A stretch of DNA of 64,000 nucleotides, taken from positions 1 to 64,000 of the forward strand of contig JACPPB010000013.1 of NCBI GenBank assembly GCA_016191205.1, in the 5' to 3' direction. Positions 17,062 to 26,725 of the stretch are shown one piece after another. The position numbers and the translations under genes are program-made. How positions within the stretch are numbered: position 1 is the stretch's first letter; the number at the start of each line of letters is the position of its first letter. This DNA is from Gammaproteobacteria bacterium (GTDB lineage Bacteria; Pseudomonadota; Gammaproteobacteria; Pseudomonadales; Porticoccaceae). Below the pieces are notes generated by a model. The model was not told where the DNA came from. It saw nothing but the letters and a program-made list of their open reading frames with translations, and did no database searches.

Positions 17062-18336
17062 ATGAGCTCCCCCGCTATCCACGGTGATCGTTCGCACGCG
17101 TCGCGGGAAACACTGGCGCTGATCCTGGCCGGCGGCTCCGGCACCCGGCTGCACGACCTGACGCGCTGGCAGGCCAAGCCCGCGGTGCCGTTCGGCGGCA
17201 GCTACAAAACCATCGATTTTCCGCTGTCGAACTGCGTCAATTCCGATATTCGTAAAATCTTCATTCTCACCCAGTACAAATCGCACTCTCTCAACGGCCA
17301 TATCCACAAGGGCTGGCACCTGCTGCACCCGGAGCTGGACGAGTTCATCGAGCTGCTGCCGGCGCAGCAGCGTACCCGCGACTGCTGGTATCTGGGCACC
17401 GCCGACGCCGTGCACCAGAATCTGGACATCATTCGCGAGCAACGCCCCGCCCATGTGCTGGTGCTCGCCGGCGACCACGTCTACAAGATGGATTATCGGC
17501 GGATGCTGGATCGTCATATCGACAGTGGCGCCGACATGACCATTGGTTGTCTCCCGGTGCCCCTGCGGGAGGCGCAGGAGTTCGGTGTGATGACCGTCGA
17601 CGCCTCCGGCTGGGTGCGGGACTTCAGCGAAAAACCGCGCTATCCCACGCCCTGTCCCGAGGACTCAACGCATGCCCTCGCATCGATGGGGATCTATGTG
17701 TTCGCACGGGAATTTCTCGAACAGATACTTGACCGGGACGCACGCAACCCGAACTCCTGCCATGACTTCGGCAGGGACATCATTCCCCACCTGATCGGAA
17801 ACGCCCGCATCGCGGCGCATTATTTCCGCGATCCCACCACCGGCGTGCCCGGCTACTGGCGCGATGTCGGCACCGTGGACAGCTACTACCAGGCCCACAT
17901 GGACCTCCTCGCCGTGACTCCGCCTCTGGATCTCTACGACCGCGACTGGCCGATCTGGACCTATCAGGAACAGTTGCCGCCCTGCAAGTTCGTGTTCGAC
18001 GACGACGACCGGCGCGGCCAGGCAATGGATTCCATGGTGGCCGCCGGCTGCATCGTATCGGGCAGTACCGTACGCCATTCGCTACTCGGCACCAATGTGC
18101 GCATCAACAGTTACAGCACGGTGGAAGACTCGGTGATCCTGCCCAATGTCGATATCGGTCGCGGCTGCCACCTGCGCAACGTGGTGGTGGACGCCAACTG
18201 CACCATCCTTCCCGGCACCGTGATCGGAATGGACCCGGTGGCGGATGCGCGGCGTTTTCATGTATCGCCCCAGGGCATCACGCTGGTTTCGGCGGAGATG
18301 TTGGCGCGGCGCGTGCCGGAAAGCCATGTCGCCTGA
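17062..18336 (+). CDS. glgC: Glucose-1-phosphate adenylyltransferase
   Basis: 424 aa; makes ADP-glucose from ATP and glucose-1-phosphate, the committed glycogen step. The N-terminal nucleotidyltransferase motif ALILAGGSGTRLHDLT and KPAVPFGGSYKTIDF, then WYLGTADAVHQN, VLAGDHVYKMDY, FSEKP and GYWRDVGTVDSYY are all GlgC hallmarks. A left-handed beta-helix end follows (VRHSLLGTNVRINSYSTVEDSVILPN). I start at ATG 17062 because AGGAG precedes it by 8 nt and it matches the family N-terminus, although the frame is open further upstream. It overlaps the GH57 gene by 11 nt. Confidence 0.96.
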   Translation: MSSPAIHGDRSHASRETLALILAGGSGTRLHDLTRWQAKPAVPFGGSYKTIDFPLSNCVNSDIRKIFILTQYKSHSLNGHIHKGWHLLHPELDEFIELLPAQQRTRDCWYLGTADAVHQNLDIIREQRPAHVLVLAGDHVYKMDYRRMLDRHIDSGADMTIGCLPVPLREAQEFGVMTVDASGWVRDFSEKPRYPTPCPEDSTHALASMGIYVFAREFLEQILDRDARNPNSCHDFGRDIIPHLIGNARIAAHYFRDPTTGVPGYWRDVGTVDSYYQAHMDLLAVTPPLDLYDRDWPIWTYQEQLPPCKFVFDDDDRRGQAMDSMVAAGCIVSGSTVRHSLLGTNVRINSYSTVEDSVILPNVDIGRGCHLRNVVVDANCTILPGTVIGMDPVADARRFHVSPQGITLVSAEMLARRVPESHVA

Positions 18337-20029
18337 GCCCGCCACGCCGACGCGCACCGATGTGGTGCTGTGCTGGCACATGCACCAGCCGGAATACCGG
18401 GAGTCGGCCAGCGACCGGTACCAGCAACCCTGGACCTACCTGCACGGCATCAAGGACTACACCGACATGGCGGCCGCCATCGAGGCGATACCGGAAGCCC
18501 GCGCGGTGGTCAATTTCAGCCCCACCCTGCTGGAGCAGATTGACGACTACGCCCGCCGCTTGCGGGCGTACCTCGACCGCGGGGAGGAATTGCCCGACCC
18601 GGTGCTGGCGTGGCTGGCTGCCGAGCAACTGCCGGCCGACCCCGAGACGCGGGCGCGGATCGCCGCCCAGGGACTGCGCGCCAACGAACTGCGGCTGATC
18701 GCGCGCTTCGCGCCCTATGCGCGCCTCGCCGCCCTCGCCCGCCAGGCCAAAGACGACGCCGGGATCCTGCCCTATCTGTCCGAACAGTTCTTTTTCGACC
18801 TGCTGGTGTGGCATCACCTGGCGTGGTGCGGGGAGTCGCTGCGCACCGGAGACGACCGGGTACGGCTGCTGATGGCGCAGGGAACGGGCTTCGACCGCGA
18901 CCAGCGCCGCCTGCTGCTCGCGGTGATCGCCGATGCCCTCGCGGGCATCATCCCGCGCTACCGGGCCCTCGCCGAACAGGGCCGCGTCGAGCTCTCCGTC
19001 ACGCCCTACAGTCACCCCATCCTGCCGCTGCTGCTCGATCTCGACAGCGCCCGCGAAGCGGCGCCCGACTTGCCTCTGCCCCACTGCCATTATCCGGGCG
19101 GCGAAGCGCGCGCGCGGGACCAGCTGATGCGTGCCCGGGCGGTGTTCACGCGATTTTTCGGTGCCGCGCCAGCCGGCTGTTGGCCCTCCGAGGGAGCCCT
19201 CAGCGAAGCCGCGGTGAAGCTGATCGGGGCCGCGGGTTTCCGCTGGACCGCGAGCGGTCAGGCCGTGTTGCGCAACAGCCGCGGTCCGGCCGACCGGGAA
19301 GCGCCCTGCATTCACCACGTCTATCGGCTCAAGGAACTGACGCCAGCCTGTTTTTTTCGCGACGACGGTCTCTCCGACAAGATCGGCTTCACCTACGCAA
19401 CCTGGCACGCCGAAGACGCGGTGGCCGATCTGGTGCATCACCTGGAGAACATCGACGGCGCCTGCCACGACCGCCAGCACCGGGTGGTGTCCATCATTCT
19501 CGACGGCGAAAACTGCTGGGAACATTACCCGCACAACGGAGAGTTCTTCCTGCACGCGCTCTACCAAGCCCTGGGCCGCCATCCACGCTTCCGATTGACG
19601 ACGTTTTCCGGCGCCAGCGCGAACGCCAGCACACCCCTGCCACTGACGCGACTGGTGACCGGCAGTTGGGTCTACGGCACCCTCACCACCTGGATCGGCG
19701 ACCCCGACAAGAATCGCGCCTGGGAAATGCTCTGCGCGGCCAAGACAGTCTATGACGAGGTGCTGGCGGCGGGCGAACTGGACGCCGGGCACCGGGAACT
19801 GGCACAACGGCAACTGGCGCTGTGCGAAGCGTCCGACTGGTTCTGGTGGTTCGGCGACTACAATCCGGCCGCCACCGTGGCCGAATTCGACGCCCTGTTT
19901 CGCGATCATCTGGGGCAGCTCTATCGACTGCTCGGCCGGCCGCTGCCGGCGGAACTTGCCAGCATCCAGTTCATGGGTAGCGGTACGCCCGAGCTCGGCG
20001 GCGTGATGCGCCGCGGCCAGGATGGCTGA
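18326..20029 (+). CDS. GH57 family alpha-glucan-acting glycoside hydrolase
   Basis: 567 aa. GH57 motifs are visible: VVLCWHMHQPEYRE at the N-terminus, HCHYPGGEARARDQL, the presumed nucleophile Glu289 in GCWPSEGALS, a candidate acid/base Asp in FRDDGLSDKIGF, and WIGDPDKNRAWEML. GH57 contains alpha-amylases, 4-alpha-glucanotransferases, amylopullulanases and branching enzymes; which of these it is cannot be read. The start ATG at 18326 lies inside the end of glgC (11-nt overlap) with GGAAAG upstream, so the two are translationally coupled. malQ follows 12 nt downstream, which places this enzyme in glycogen turnover. Confidence 0.88.
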   Translation: MSPEPATPTRTDVVLCWHMHQPEYRESASDRYQQPWTYLHGIKDYTDMAAAIEAIPEARAVVNFSPTLLEQIDDYARRLRAYLDRGEELPDPVLAWLAAEQLPADPETRARIAAQGLRANELRLIARFAPYARLAALARQAKDDAGILPYLSEQFFFDLLVWHHLAWCGESLRTGDDRVRLLMAQGTGFDRDQRRLLLAVIADALAGIIPRYRALAEQGRVELSVTPYSHPILPLLLDLDSAREAAPDLPLPHCHYPGGEARARDQLMRARAVFTRFFGAAPAGCWPSEGALSEAAVKLIGAAGFRWTASGQAVLRNSRGPADREAPCIHHVYRLKELTPACFFRDDGLSDKIGFTYATWHAEDAVADLVHHLENIDGACHDRQHRVVSIILDGENCWEHYPHNGEFFLHALYQALGRHPRFRLTTFSGASANASTPLPLTRLVTGSWVYGTLTTWIGDPDKNRAWEMLCAAKTVYDEVLAAGELDAGHRELAQRQLALCEASDWFWWFGDYNPAATVAEFDALFRDHLGQLYRLLGRPLPAELASIQFMGSGTPELGGVMRRGQDG

Positions 20030-20041
20030 GAGCGGCCGGCG

Positions 20042-21439
20042 GTGACACCTGCCGCCGGTTCGCAGAGTCCGCTGACAGCCCGCGCCAGCGGCGTATTGCT
20101 GCATCCCAGCTCACTGCCGGGTCCATGCTCCACCGGCACCCTGGGCGAGGCGGCTTATCGGTTTGTCGATTTTCTCGCCGCGGCCGGGTTCGGTTACTGG
20201 CAGATGCTCCCGCTCGGCCCTCCCGACCGCTACGGTTCGCCCTACCAGGCGGCGTCCGCCTTCGCGGGCGACCCGGCACTGCTGCCGCCCGATCCCGGGT
20301 CGGAGCCGGAGCCGGAATTCGTGGATTTCCTCGACGCCACCCGGCATTGGCTGGACGATTACGCGCTCTACCGGGTGATCAAGAACCATCACCCCGAACT
20401 CGACTGGCCGCAGTGGCCGGAGCCGCTGCGCCGCCGCCACCCCGACGCCCTGGCCGCGGTGCGGCGGGATGGTGCCGAGGCCTATCGGGCGGTGCAGATC
20501 GAGCAATTCCGGTTCGATCGCCAGTGGCGAGCCTTGCGGCGCCATGCCGCGGTCCGGGGGATACGCCTGATCGGCGACCTGCCGCTGTTCGTCGCCCATG
20601 CCAGCGCCGATGTCTGGAGTCATCCCGAGCAGTTCCTGCTGGACGAAGCCGGCCAACCCCTGGCTGTGGCGGGAGTGCCGCCGGATTATTTCTCCGCCAC
20701 CGGGCAATGGTGGGGCAACCCACACTACCGCTGGGAGACGATGGCGTGCGACGGCTTCCACTGGTGGCGCCAGCGTCTCGACCACCTGCGCCGTCAGTTC
20801 GACCTGGTGCGTTTCGACCACTTCCGCGGCCTGGAAGCCTATTGGGAAATTCCGGCGGGCGCCGCCTCGGCCGCCGCCGGCCACTGGGTTCCAGGCCCCG
20901 GTTCCCAACTGCTGGACGCCCTCGCGCGGGACCGCTCACCATTGCCCCTGATCGCCGAGGACCTGGGTGTTATCACCCCGGCGGTGGAAGCATTGCGCGA
21001 CCGCTACGGTCTGCCGGGCATGAAGATCCTCCAGTTTGCCTTCGACAGCGACGCCCGCAATCCCTACCTGCCCCACAACCACCAAGCCAACTCGGTGGTC
21101 TACACCGGTACCCATGACAACGACACCACGCTGGGCTGGTTTCGCGGGCTCGATACCCCGCATCGCCAGCGCGTGCTCGAATATCTTGGCCTGCCCGCCG
21201 ACTCCATGCCCTGGCCGCTGATCCGCGCCGCCTTCGCGTCGGCGGCGCGGCTGACGATCATCCCGATGCAGGATTTGCTGGGACTGGGCAGCGCGCGGCG
21301 GATGAACACCCCCGGCACCTGCGGCGGCAACAACTGGCGTTTTCGCTTTGCCTGGGAAGAAATTCCGGACCATCTGGCCGCGCACCTGCGGGAACTCAAC
21401 CATCGCCACGAGCGCACCCAGACAGCGCCGCGGCCCTGA
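20042..21439 (+). CDS. malQ: 4-alpha-glucanotransferase (amylomaltase, GH77)
   Basis: 465 aa; transfers maltodextrin segments between glucan chains. GH77 motifs: ASGVLLHPSSLPGPCSTGTLG, FGYWQMLPLGPPDRYGSPYQ, LIGDLPLFVAHASADVW, the nucleophile Asp259 in VRFDHFRGLEAYW, the acid/base Glu306 in LIAEDLGVITP, and YTGTHDNDTTLGWF. GTG at 20042 is the likely start, 12 nt after the GH57 stop. It is shorter than E. coli MalQ (about 690), as in the plant D-enzyme type that lacks the N-terminal extension. Last gene of the glgC-GH57-malQ operon. Confidence 0.95.
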   Translation: MTPAAGSQSPLTARASGVLLHPSSLPGPCSTGTLGEAAYRFVDFLAAAGFGYWQMLPLGPPDRYGSPYQAASAFAGDPALLPPDPGSEPEPEFVDFLDATRHWLDDYALYRVIKNHHPELDWPQWPEPLRRRHPDALAAVRRDGAEAYRAVQIEQFRFDRQWRALRRHAAVRGIRLIGDLPLFVAHASADVWSHPEQFLLDEAGQPLAVAGVPPDYFSATGQWWGNPHYRWETMACDGFHWWRQRLDHLRRQFDLVRFDHFRGLEAYWEIPAGAASAAAGHWVPGPGSQLLDALARDRSPLPLIAEDLGVITPAVEALRDRYGLPGMKILQFAFDSDARNPYLPHNHQANSVVYTGTHDNDTTLGWFRGLDTPHRQRVLEYLGLPADSMPWPLIRAAFASAARLTIIPMQDLLGLGSARRMNTPGTCGGNNWRFRFAWEEIPDHLAAHLRELNHRHERTQTAPRP

Positions 21440-21466
21440 ATCAGGTGTCGCGAGCGATCGCCGCGC

Positions 21467-24028
21467 TCACACCCAGAGCATGCGACCCATCTCGAAGGGA
21501 TGGGCAAGGAGTTCGTGGTGGGGATAGACCCGCAGCATGTAGGACTGTAATCCGGGCGCTGCCGGTTTGAGCTCGATGCAAAACAGGGCGCGGCCGTCCG
21601 CCGTGCTGCCGCAGTGCGGCAAGGCATGGTGCGATCGGGCGCTGAATTCAGCGTCCGGCGACTCCACCCCCAGCACGCAGTCCACCACGACGTCGCCCGG
21701 CGTCAGCGACCCTAATTCCACGGCCACCTGGATGGGAAGGACTTCGTCCGAAAGAATATCGGTGCGCGGCACGTCCAGGCGCTCGATCCGGACCGCCGGC
21801 CAGACCGCCCTGATTTTTTTCTTCCAGGCGGCGAGGGTTTGCGCGCCCGTCCAGCCGTCCGCCGCCACCCGCTCACCCTGACGGCTCGCCGGCAGATAGT
21901 GCTCGCGCACATAGTCGGCCGCCATGCGTTCGGCATTGAAGCGGGGAATGGTGGTTTTCATGGCCGCCTTGGCGCGCTCCACCCAACCGCGGGAATAGCC
22001 GTGACTGTTGCGCTCAAAATAGAGCGGCACCACCTGGCGTTCGAGCAGATCGAGCAATTCGCCGGCTTCCTCGCGGTCGCGGAACTCCTGCGAGTATTGC
22101 GGCCCATGGGGCGTGATGCCCCAGCCGTTATCGTCCCTATGGCCCTCCGCCCACCAGCCATCCAGCACGCTCAGGTTGAGCACGCCGTTGATCGCCGCCT
22201 TCTGGCCCGAGGTGCCACTCGCCTCCTGAGGGTACTGTGGCGTATTGAGCCAGACATCGACCCCGGCGACCAGCTTGCGCGCCAGGGCGACATCGTAGTT
22301 CTCCACCAGGAGAATCTTGCCTTCGAACTCGGGCTTGCGCGAATAATGGTGAATTGCGCGAATCAGCGCCTGACCGGGCTGATCGTTGGGATGCGCCTTC
22401 CCGGCGAATACGAACACCACTGGCCGCTCGGGATTGCTGACCAGGCGCGCCAGCCGCGCCTCGTCGGAAAACACCAGGGTTGCGCGTTTGTAGGTGGCAA
22501 AGCGGCGCGCGAAACCGATCATCATGACGCCGCGCTCGCCCCGCTCGAGATGGCGGGTCATGCGGGCGATCTGTGCCTTGCTGAAGCCGTTGCGAGCCTG
22601 CTGTCGGGTGATGCGTTCGACCAAAGCCTCGGCGAGCTTGGACTTGAGGTACTCGCGCTGGCTCCAGAACACGTGATCCGGTATCGCGTCGATCTGCTGC
22701 CAATAATCGACGTTGGACAACTCGTTGCGCCAGCTGCCCCCAAACTCCTGGTTGAAATAGATCAACCATTCCCGTGCCAGGAAGGTGGGCACATGGATAC
22801 CGTTGGTGACATGACGAATGGGATTTTCGGCCGGCTCGATCTGCGGCCAGATGTAGCCCTCCATGTGGGAGGCGACGCCGCCATGAATCGCGCTGACCCC
22901 ATTGTGGAAGCGGGAACCGCGCAGGGCGAGCGCCGTCATGTTGAAGCGGTGCTCGCCGCCCGGACTCGCCCCCAGCGCCAGAAATTCCTCCATGGGAATC
23001 TTCAGTTCGGCGACATAGCTCGCCAGATAGTGACGCACCATGCTGTGCTCGAAAAGATCATGTCCCGCCGCCACCGGCGTATGCGTGGTGAACACCGTAT
23101 TGGCCGCCACCGCTTCGAGGGCACTGGCAAAATCCAGTCCCCGCGCCACCAGTTCGCGACAGCGCTCGATGATCTGGAACGCGGGGTGACCCTCGTTGAT
23201 GTGCCACACCGTCGGCGCCAGCCCCAGCGCCCGCTGGGCCCGCACACCGCCGATTCCCAGCACGATTTCCTGTTGAATCCGGTTGACCTCGCCGCCGCCA
23301 TAAAGCTGGTAGGTGATGGCGCGATCCTCCTTCGAGTTCTGCTCGATGTCGGAATCGAGCAGATACAGCTTGATATGACCGACCTGCGCCACCCAGACCC
23401 GCAACCACACGTCGCGCTCGGCCATGCGCACCGACACAATCAGGGGGTTGCCTTCCTTGCAGGTGGCGCAAGCGATCGGCAGATCCTCGAAACGGGACGG
23501 CATGTAACTCGCGACCTGGTTGCCCTCGGCATCGATAGTCTGGTTGAAATACCCCAACCGATAGAGAATCCCGACCGCGACGAAAGGCACGTCCATGTCG
23601 CTCATCGCCTTGCAGTAGTCGCCGGCCAGAATGCCCAAGCCCCCCGAATAGATCGGGAAGCTTTCATGAAGGCCATACTCGGCACAGGCGTAGGACACCA
23701 GATCGCGGCCTTCCTTGAGCAGGCTGCGGTCGCGATCGGGGCGATTGCGAAATTCAAGATAACTGTCGTAGGCCGACATCACGCCGCGAAAATCCTGCAG
23801 AAACACCGGATCGGACGCGGCCTTCTCCAGCCGATCCTGGCCGACGCGACGCAGAAATACCTTGGGATTGTGGCCGCACTGTTCCCACAGCTCACAATCG
23901 AGCCGGAAAAACAGCGCGCGCACACCGCGCTCCCAACTGTAGATCAGGTTGTTCGCGAGCTGTTCCAGGCCCTGGAGTTCCGGTGGAATGCGGGGCTGAA
24001 CTTCGAGCGGGAAACGGGTACCGGGCAT
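21467..24028 (-). CDS. glgP: Alpha-glucan phosphorylase (GT35, DUF3417 type)
   Basis: 853 aa; pyridoxal-phosphate enzyme releasing glucose-1-phosphate from alpha-glucans. The N-terminal DUF3417 region (LQGLEQLANNLIYSWERGVRALFF) marks the alpha-glucan-phosphorylase subgroup rather than the E. coli GlgP type. Later VWHINEGHPAFQIIERCREL, VFTTHTPVAAGHD, FAGKAHPNDQPGQ and the cofactor loop SGTSGQKAAINGVLNLS with Lys610 are visible. The residue before that Lys is Gln609, where classical phosphorylases have Met. It is convergent with malQ and divergent from glk. Confidence 0.94.
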   Translation of the reverse strand: MPGTRFPLEVQPRIPPELQGLEQLANNLIYSWERGVRALFFRLDCELWEQCGHNPKVFLRRVGQDRLEKAASDPVFLQDFRGVMSAYDSYLEFRNRPDRDRSLLKEGRDLVSYACAEYGLHESFPIYSGGLGILAGDYCKAMSDMDVPFVAVGILYRLGYFNQTIDAEGNQVASYMPSRFEDLPIACATCKEGNPLIVSVRMAERDVWLRVWVAQVGHIKLYLLDSDIEQNSKEDRAITYQLYGGGEVNRIQQEIVLGIGGVRAQRALGLAPTVWHINEGHPAFQIIERCRELVARGLDFASALEAVAANTVFTTHTPVAAGHDLFEHSMVRHYLASYVAELKIPMEEFLALGASPGGEHRFNMTALALRGSRFHNGVSAIHGGVASHMEGYIWPQIEPAENPIRHVTNGIHVPTFLAREWLIYFNQEFGGSWRNELSNVDYWQQIDAIPDHVFWSQREYLKSKLAEALVERITRQQARNGFSKAQIARMTRHLERGERGVMMIGFARRFATYKRATLVFSDEARLARLVSNPERPVVFVFAGKAHPNDQPGQALIRAIHHYSRKPEFEGKILLVENYDVALARKLVAGVDVWLNTPQYPQEASGTSGQKAAINGVLNLSVLDGWWAEGHRDDNGWGITPHGPQYSQEFRDREEAGELLDLLERQVVPLYFERNSHGYSRGWVERAKAAMKTTIPRFNAERMAADYVREHYLPASRQGERVAADGWTGAQTLAAWKKKIRAVWPAVRIERLDVPRTDILSDEVLPIQVAVELGSLTPGDVVVDCVLGVESPDAEFSARSHHALPHCGSTADGRALFCIELKPAAPGLQSYMLRVYPHHELLAHPFEMGRMLWV

Positions 24029-24208
24029 GTGTCAGGCGCTTCAGGTGGCGGCGGAAAAGTGCGAGGCGAGTTCGCACCGGGAATGCGGAAATGCGCTCCC
24101 GAACGCCACTATCATAGCAGTGTGCCAAGTAAGTTCGGCACCGCGCCGCGGTGACAAACCGCGCCAAACCGACCATGCTGACAGCGCCAGCCCAGAGCGG
24201 GGTAGCCC

Positions 24209-25186
24209 ATGATTCTCGCCGGTGATCTCGGTGGCACCCACACCCGGCTCGCCATCTTTCCGCCGGAACCGGGCACCGCGGCATTGATGAGCGCGCATTT
24301 TGCGAGCGCCGACTACCCGGACTTCGCCGCGCTCCTGGACGCTTTCCGCGCCCGTCACCCGGGCCTTTCCCTGACCCACTGCGCCCTGGCCGTGGCCGGA
24401 CCGGTGCTCGACAACCGCTGCCACGCCACCAATCTGCCCTGGCACCTGGACGCTCGGGAAATCGCCCGTACGCTCGACCTCGCCCCGGGCGTCGTTGCCC
24501 TGCTCAACGATGTGGAGGCCGCCGCGCTCGGCCTGCCGGCCGTACCGGCCGAGCGCTTCGCGGTGCTGCAGCGCGGCGACCCGGAGGCGCGCGGCAATCA
24601 GGCGCTGATCGCGCCGGGAACCGGACTCGGCGAAGCGATCCTGTACTGGGATGGCACAGGTCACCACGCTTTCGCCACCGAAGGCGGACACAGTGATTTC
24701 GCGCCGCGCGACGAACTGGAAGCGGCACTCCTGCACCACGCCGCGCGCCGCTTTCCCGCCCATGTCAGTGTCGAACGCCTGATCTCGGGTCCTGGCATCG
24801 CCCTCATTCACGAATTCCTGTGCACCCGCGCCGGCGGTCACCCAGCCTGGATGCCACCCCCGGACGCCGATGCCGGCGCGGCGATCAGCGCACGCGCCCT
24901 GGCGCGGGAAGATCCCCGCTGCGTGCAGGCGCTGGTGCTGTACGCGGCGCTGTTGGGCGCCGAGGCGGGCAACCTGGCGCTGAAGGCGATGGCCGTGGGC
25001 GGGGTGGTCATCGCCGGCGGCATCGCCCCAAAAATCCTGCCCATCCTCGCCGACGGCGTGCTGCTCGAAAACTTCCTCGCCAAGGGCCGCTTCCGGGAAC
25101 TGTTGCAGCGGATACCGCTAACGATCTGTCTGGACGAGCGCGCGCCACTGCTGGGTGCCCTGCGCCGCGCCCGGGGGATGCCTTGA
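24209..25186 (+). CDS. glk: Glucokinase (ATP-dependent, Glk family)
   Basis: 325 aa; phosphorylates glucose to glucose-6-phosphate in the cytoplasm. The phosphate-binding start MILAGDLGGTHTRLAIF, then LAVAGPVLDNRCHATNLPW, VALLNDVEAAALGL, APGTGLGEAILYW and FATEGGHSDFAPRDELE match bacterial Glk. The absence of the ROK zinc motif separates it from ROK kinases. It is divergent from the phosphorylase gene (180 bp between), so it can recycle free glucose from glycogen breakdown. The sequence GGGGTAG precedes the ATG. Confidence 0.94.
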   Translation: MILAGDLGGTHTRLAIFPPEPGTAALMSAHFASADYPDFAALLDAFRARHPGLSLTHCALAVAGPVLDNRCHATNLPWHLDAREIARTLDLAPGVVALLNDVEAAALGLPAVPAERFAVLQRGDPEARGNQALIAPGTGLGEAILYWDGTGHHAFATEGGHSDFAPRDELEAALLHHAARRFPAHVSVERLISGPGIALIHEFLCTRAGGHPAWMPPPDADAGAAISARALAREDPRCVQALVLYAALLGAEAGNLALKAMAVGGVVIAGGIAPKILPILADGVLLENFLAKGRFRELLQRIPLTICLDERAPLLGALRRARGMP

Positions 25187-25290
25187 TCGACAGGCGGCCA
25201 TTGAAAGACCGCCGCAACTACCGTCGCGGTTGCAGCGGGCCGTATTGGGAGGGATACTCAACCATAAGCGTGGCATATAGATAGTGTTTC

Positions 25291-25728
25291 ATGAGCATCG
25301 ACAAAGACAGTCTGGGTTTTCTGGTCGCCGACATCTCGCGGCTGCTGCGTACCGCTTTTCAGCGCCGGCTCGGCGCGGGTGGCCTGACTTTTCTGCAGGC
25401 GCGCGCGCTGGTCTATGTCTCGCGCCATGAGGGTGTGCGTCAGAACCAATTGGCGGAACTGCTGGAAATCCAGCCCATTACGCTGGTTCACATCATCGAT
25501 CAGCTTGAAGCCCGCCGCTTGCTGAAGCGGGTCACCGACACCCGTGACCGGCGTGCCAAGCTGCTTTATCTCGCGCCCACCTCGCAGCCGGTACTCGATG
25601 CCATCGAGGCGGTGGTGGAATCCATTCTCGGCGATGCCATGCTGGGTCTGGATACCGATGAAGCCAACCTTGCGATGGCAGCGCTGCATCGGATGCGTGC
25701 AAACCTGAGTCCGGACGGCTGCACCTGA
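25291..25728 (+). CDS. MarR-family transcriptional regulator
   Basis: 145 aa winged-helix protein. The middle shows the MarR pattern: LTFLQARALVYVSRHEGVRQNQLAELLEIQPITLVHIIDQLEARRLLKRVTDTRDRRAKLLYLAP (helix-turn-helix plus wing with the conserved Asp-x-Arg). Flanking helices would form the dimer interface. The ligand and targets are unknown. It lies 104 bp after glk on the same strand and faces the TCA operon end. The ribosome site is weak. Confidence 0.88.
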   Translation: MSIDKDSLGFLVADISRLLRTAFQRRLGAGGLTFLQARALVYVSRHEGVRQNQLAELLEIQPITLVHIIDQLEARRLLKRVTDTRDRRAKLLYLAPTSQPVLDAIEAVVESILGDAMLGLDTDEANLAMAALHRMRANLSPDGCT

Positions 25729-25774
25729 CGGGAGCGGCGACGCTGCCGGAGCGCGCGGCGCTTGAGTAGCAGCG

Positions 25775-25806
25775 CTGGCCGGAAGCGTCGCAGCGCTTCC
25801 GGCCAG
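25775..25806. terminator. Bidirectional hairpin between marR-type gene and sucD
   Basis: A perfect 13-bp stem (25775-25787 with 25794-25806, CTGGCCGGAAGCG and its complement) with a 6-nt loop, in the gap between two convergent genes. No T run on either side; the position suggests a two-way terminator. Confidence 0.55.
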
Positions 25807-25852
25807 GCAGCCGTGAACCCATCATCGTCAGCCGATGATGGTCAACCGTCTG

Positions 25853-26725
25853 TCACCAACCAGTGATTTCCTTGAGGGCTTCGCCGATATCCGCCAGGCT
25901 GCGCACGGTCTTCACCCCGGCATCCTCGAGCGCGGCGAATTTCTCCGCGGCGGTTCCCTTGCCACCGGCGATGATGGCGCCGGCATGGCCCATGCGCTTG
26001 CCAGCCGGCGCGGTGACGCCCGCAATGTAGGAGACCACCGGCTTGGTGACATTGGCCTTGATGTAAGCCGCCGCTTCTTCTTCCGCTGAACCGCCGATCT
26101 CGCCGATCATCACGATGGCCTCGGTCTGCGGATCGTCCTGGAACAGGGCCAGGATATCGATGAAGCTGGAGCCGGCGATGGGGTCGCCACCGATGCCGAC
26201 GCAGGTGGATTGTCCGAAGCCATAGTCGGTGGTCTGTTTGACCGCTTCATAGGTCAGGGTGCCGGAGCGTGATACCACGCCGACCTTGCCGGGCAGGTGG
26301 ATATGGCCGGGCATGATGCCGATCTTGCAGGCGCCGGGCGTGATCACGCCGGGGCAGTTGGGGCCAATCAGGCGCACACCCAGTTCGTCGCACTTCACCT
26401 TGCACTCAAGCATGTCGAGGGTGGGAATTCCTTCGGTGATGCACACCACGAGCTTTACGCCGGAATTGGCCGCTTCCAGAATCGAATCCTTGCAGAACGC
26501 CGCCGGTACATAGATCACGGACGCATCCGCGCCAGTTGCCGCCACCGCGTCGGCCACCGTATTGAACACGGGCAACCCCAGATGTTTTTGTCCGCCCTTG
26601 CCGGGTGTGATGCCGCCTACCAGCCGGGTGCCGTAGGCGAGCGCCTGTTCGGAGTGCAGGGTGCCCTGGGCGCCGGTAAAACCCTGGCAGATAACCCGGG
26701 TGTTCTTGTCGATCAGAATGCTCAT
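25853..26725 (-). CDS. sucD: Succinyl-CoA synthetase alpha subunit
   Basis: 290 aa, full length. With SucC it converts succinyl-CoA to succinate with nucleotide synthesis. [28 protein letters not shown] (CoA-binding Rossmann start), [29 protein letters not shown] and the active-site phosphohistidine region [17 protein letters not shown] are intact. The ATG (26725) overlaps the sucC stop by 4 nt (ATGA), so translation is coupled. The neighbouring SucC is internally truncated, but SucD shows no damage. The same reading frame stays open upstream across sucC, but that part does not encode protein. Confidence 0.97.
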   Translation of the reverse strand: MSILIDKNTRVICQGFTGAQGTLHSEQALAYGTRLVGGITPGKGGQKHLGLPVFNTVADAVAATGADASVIYVPAAFCKDSILEAANSGVKLVVCITEGIPTLDMLECKVKCDELGVRLIGPNCPGVITPGACKIGIMPGHIHLPGKVGVVSRSGTLTYEAVKQTTDYGFGQSTCVGIGGDPIAGSSFIDILALFQDDPQTEAIVMIGEIGGSAEEEAAAYIKANVTKPVVSYIAGVTAPAGKRMGHAGAIIAGGKGTAAEKFAALEDAGVKTVRSLADIGEALKEITGW

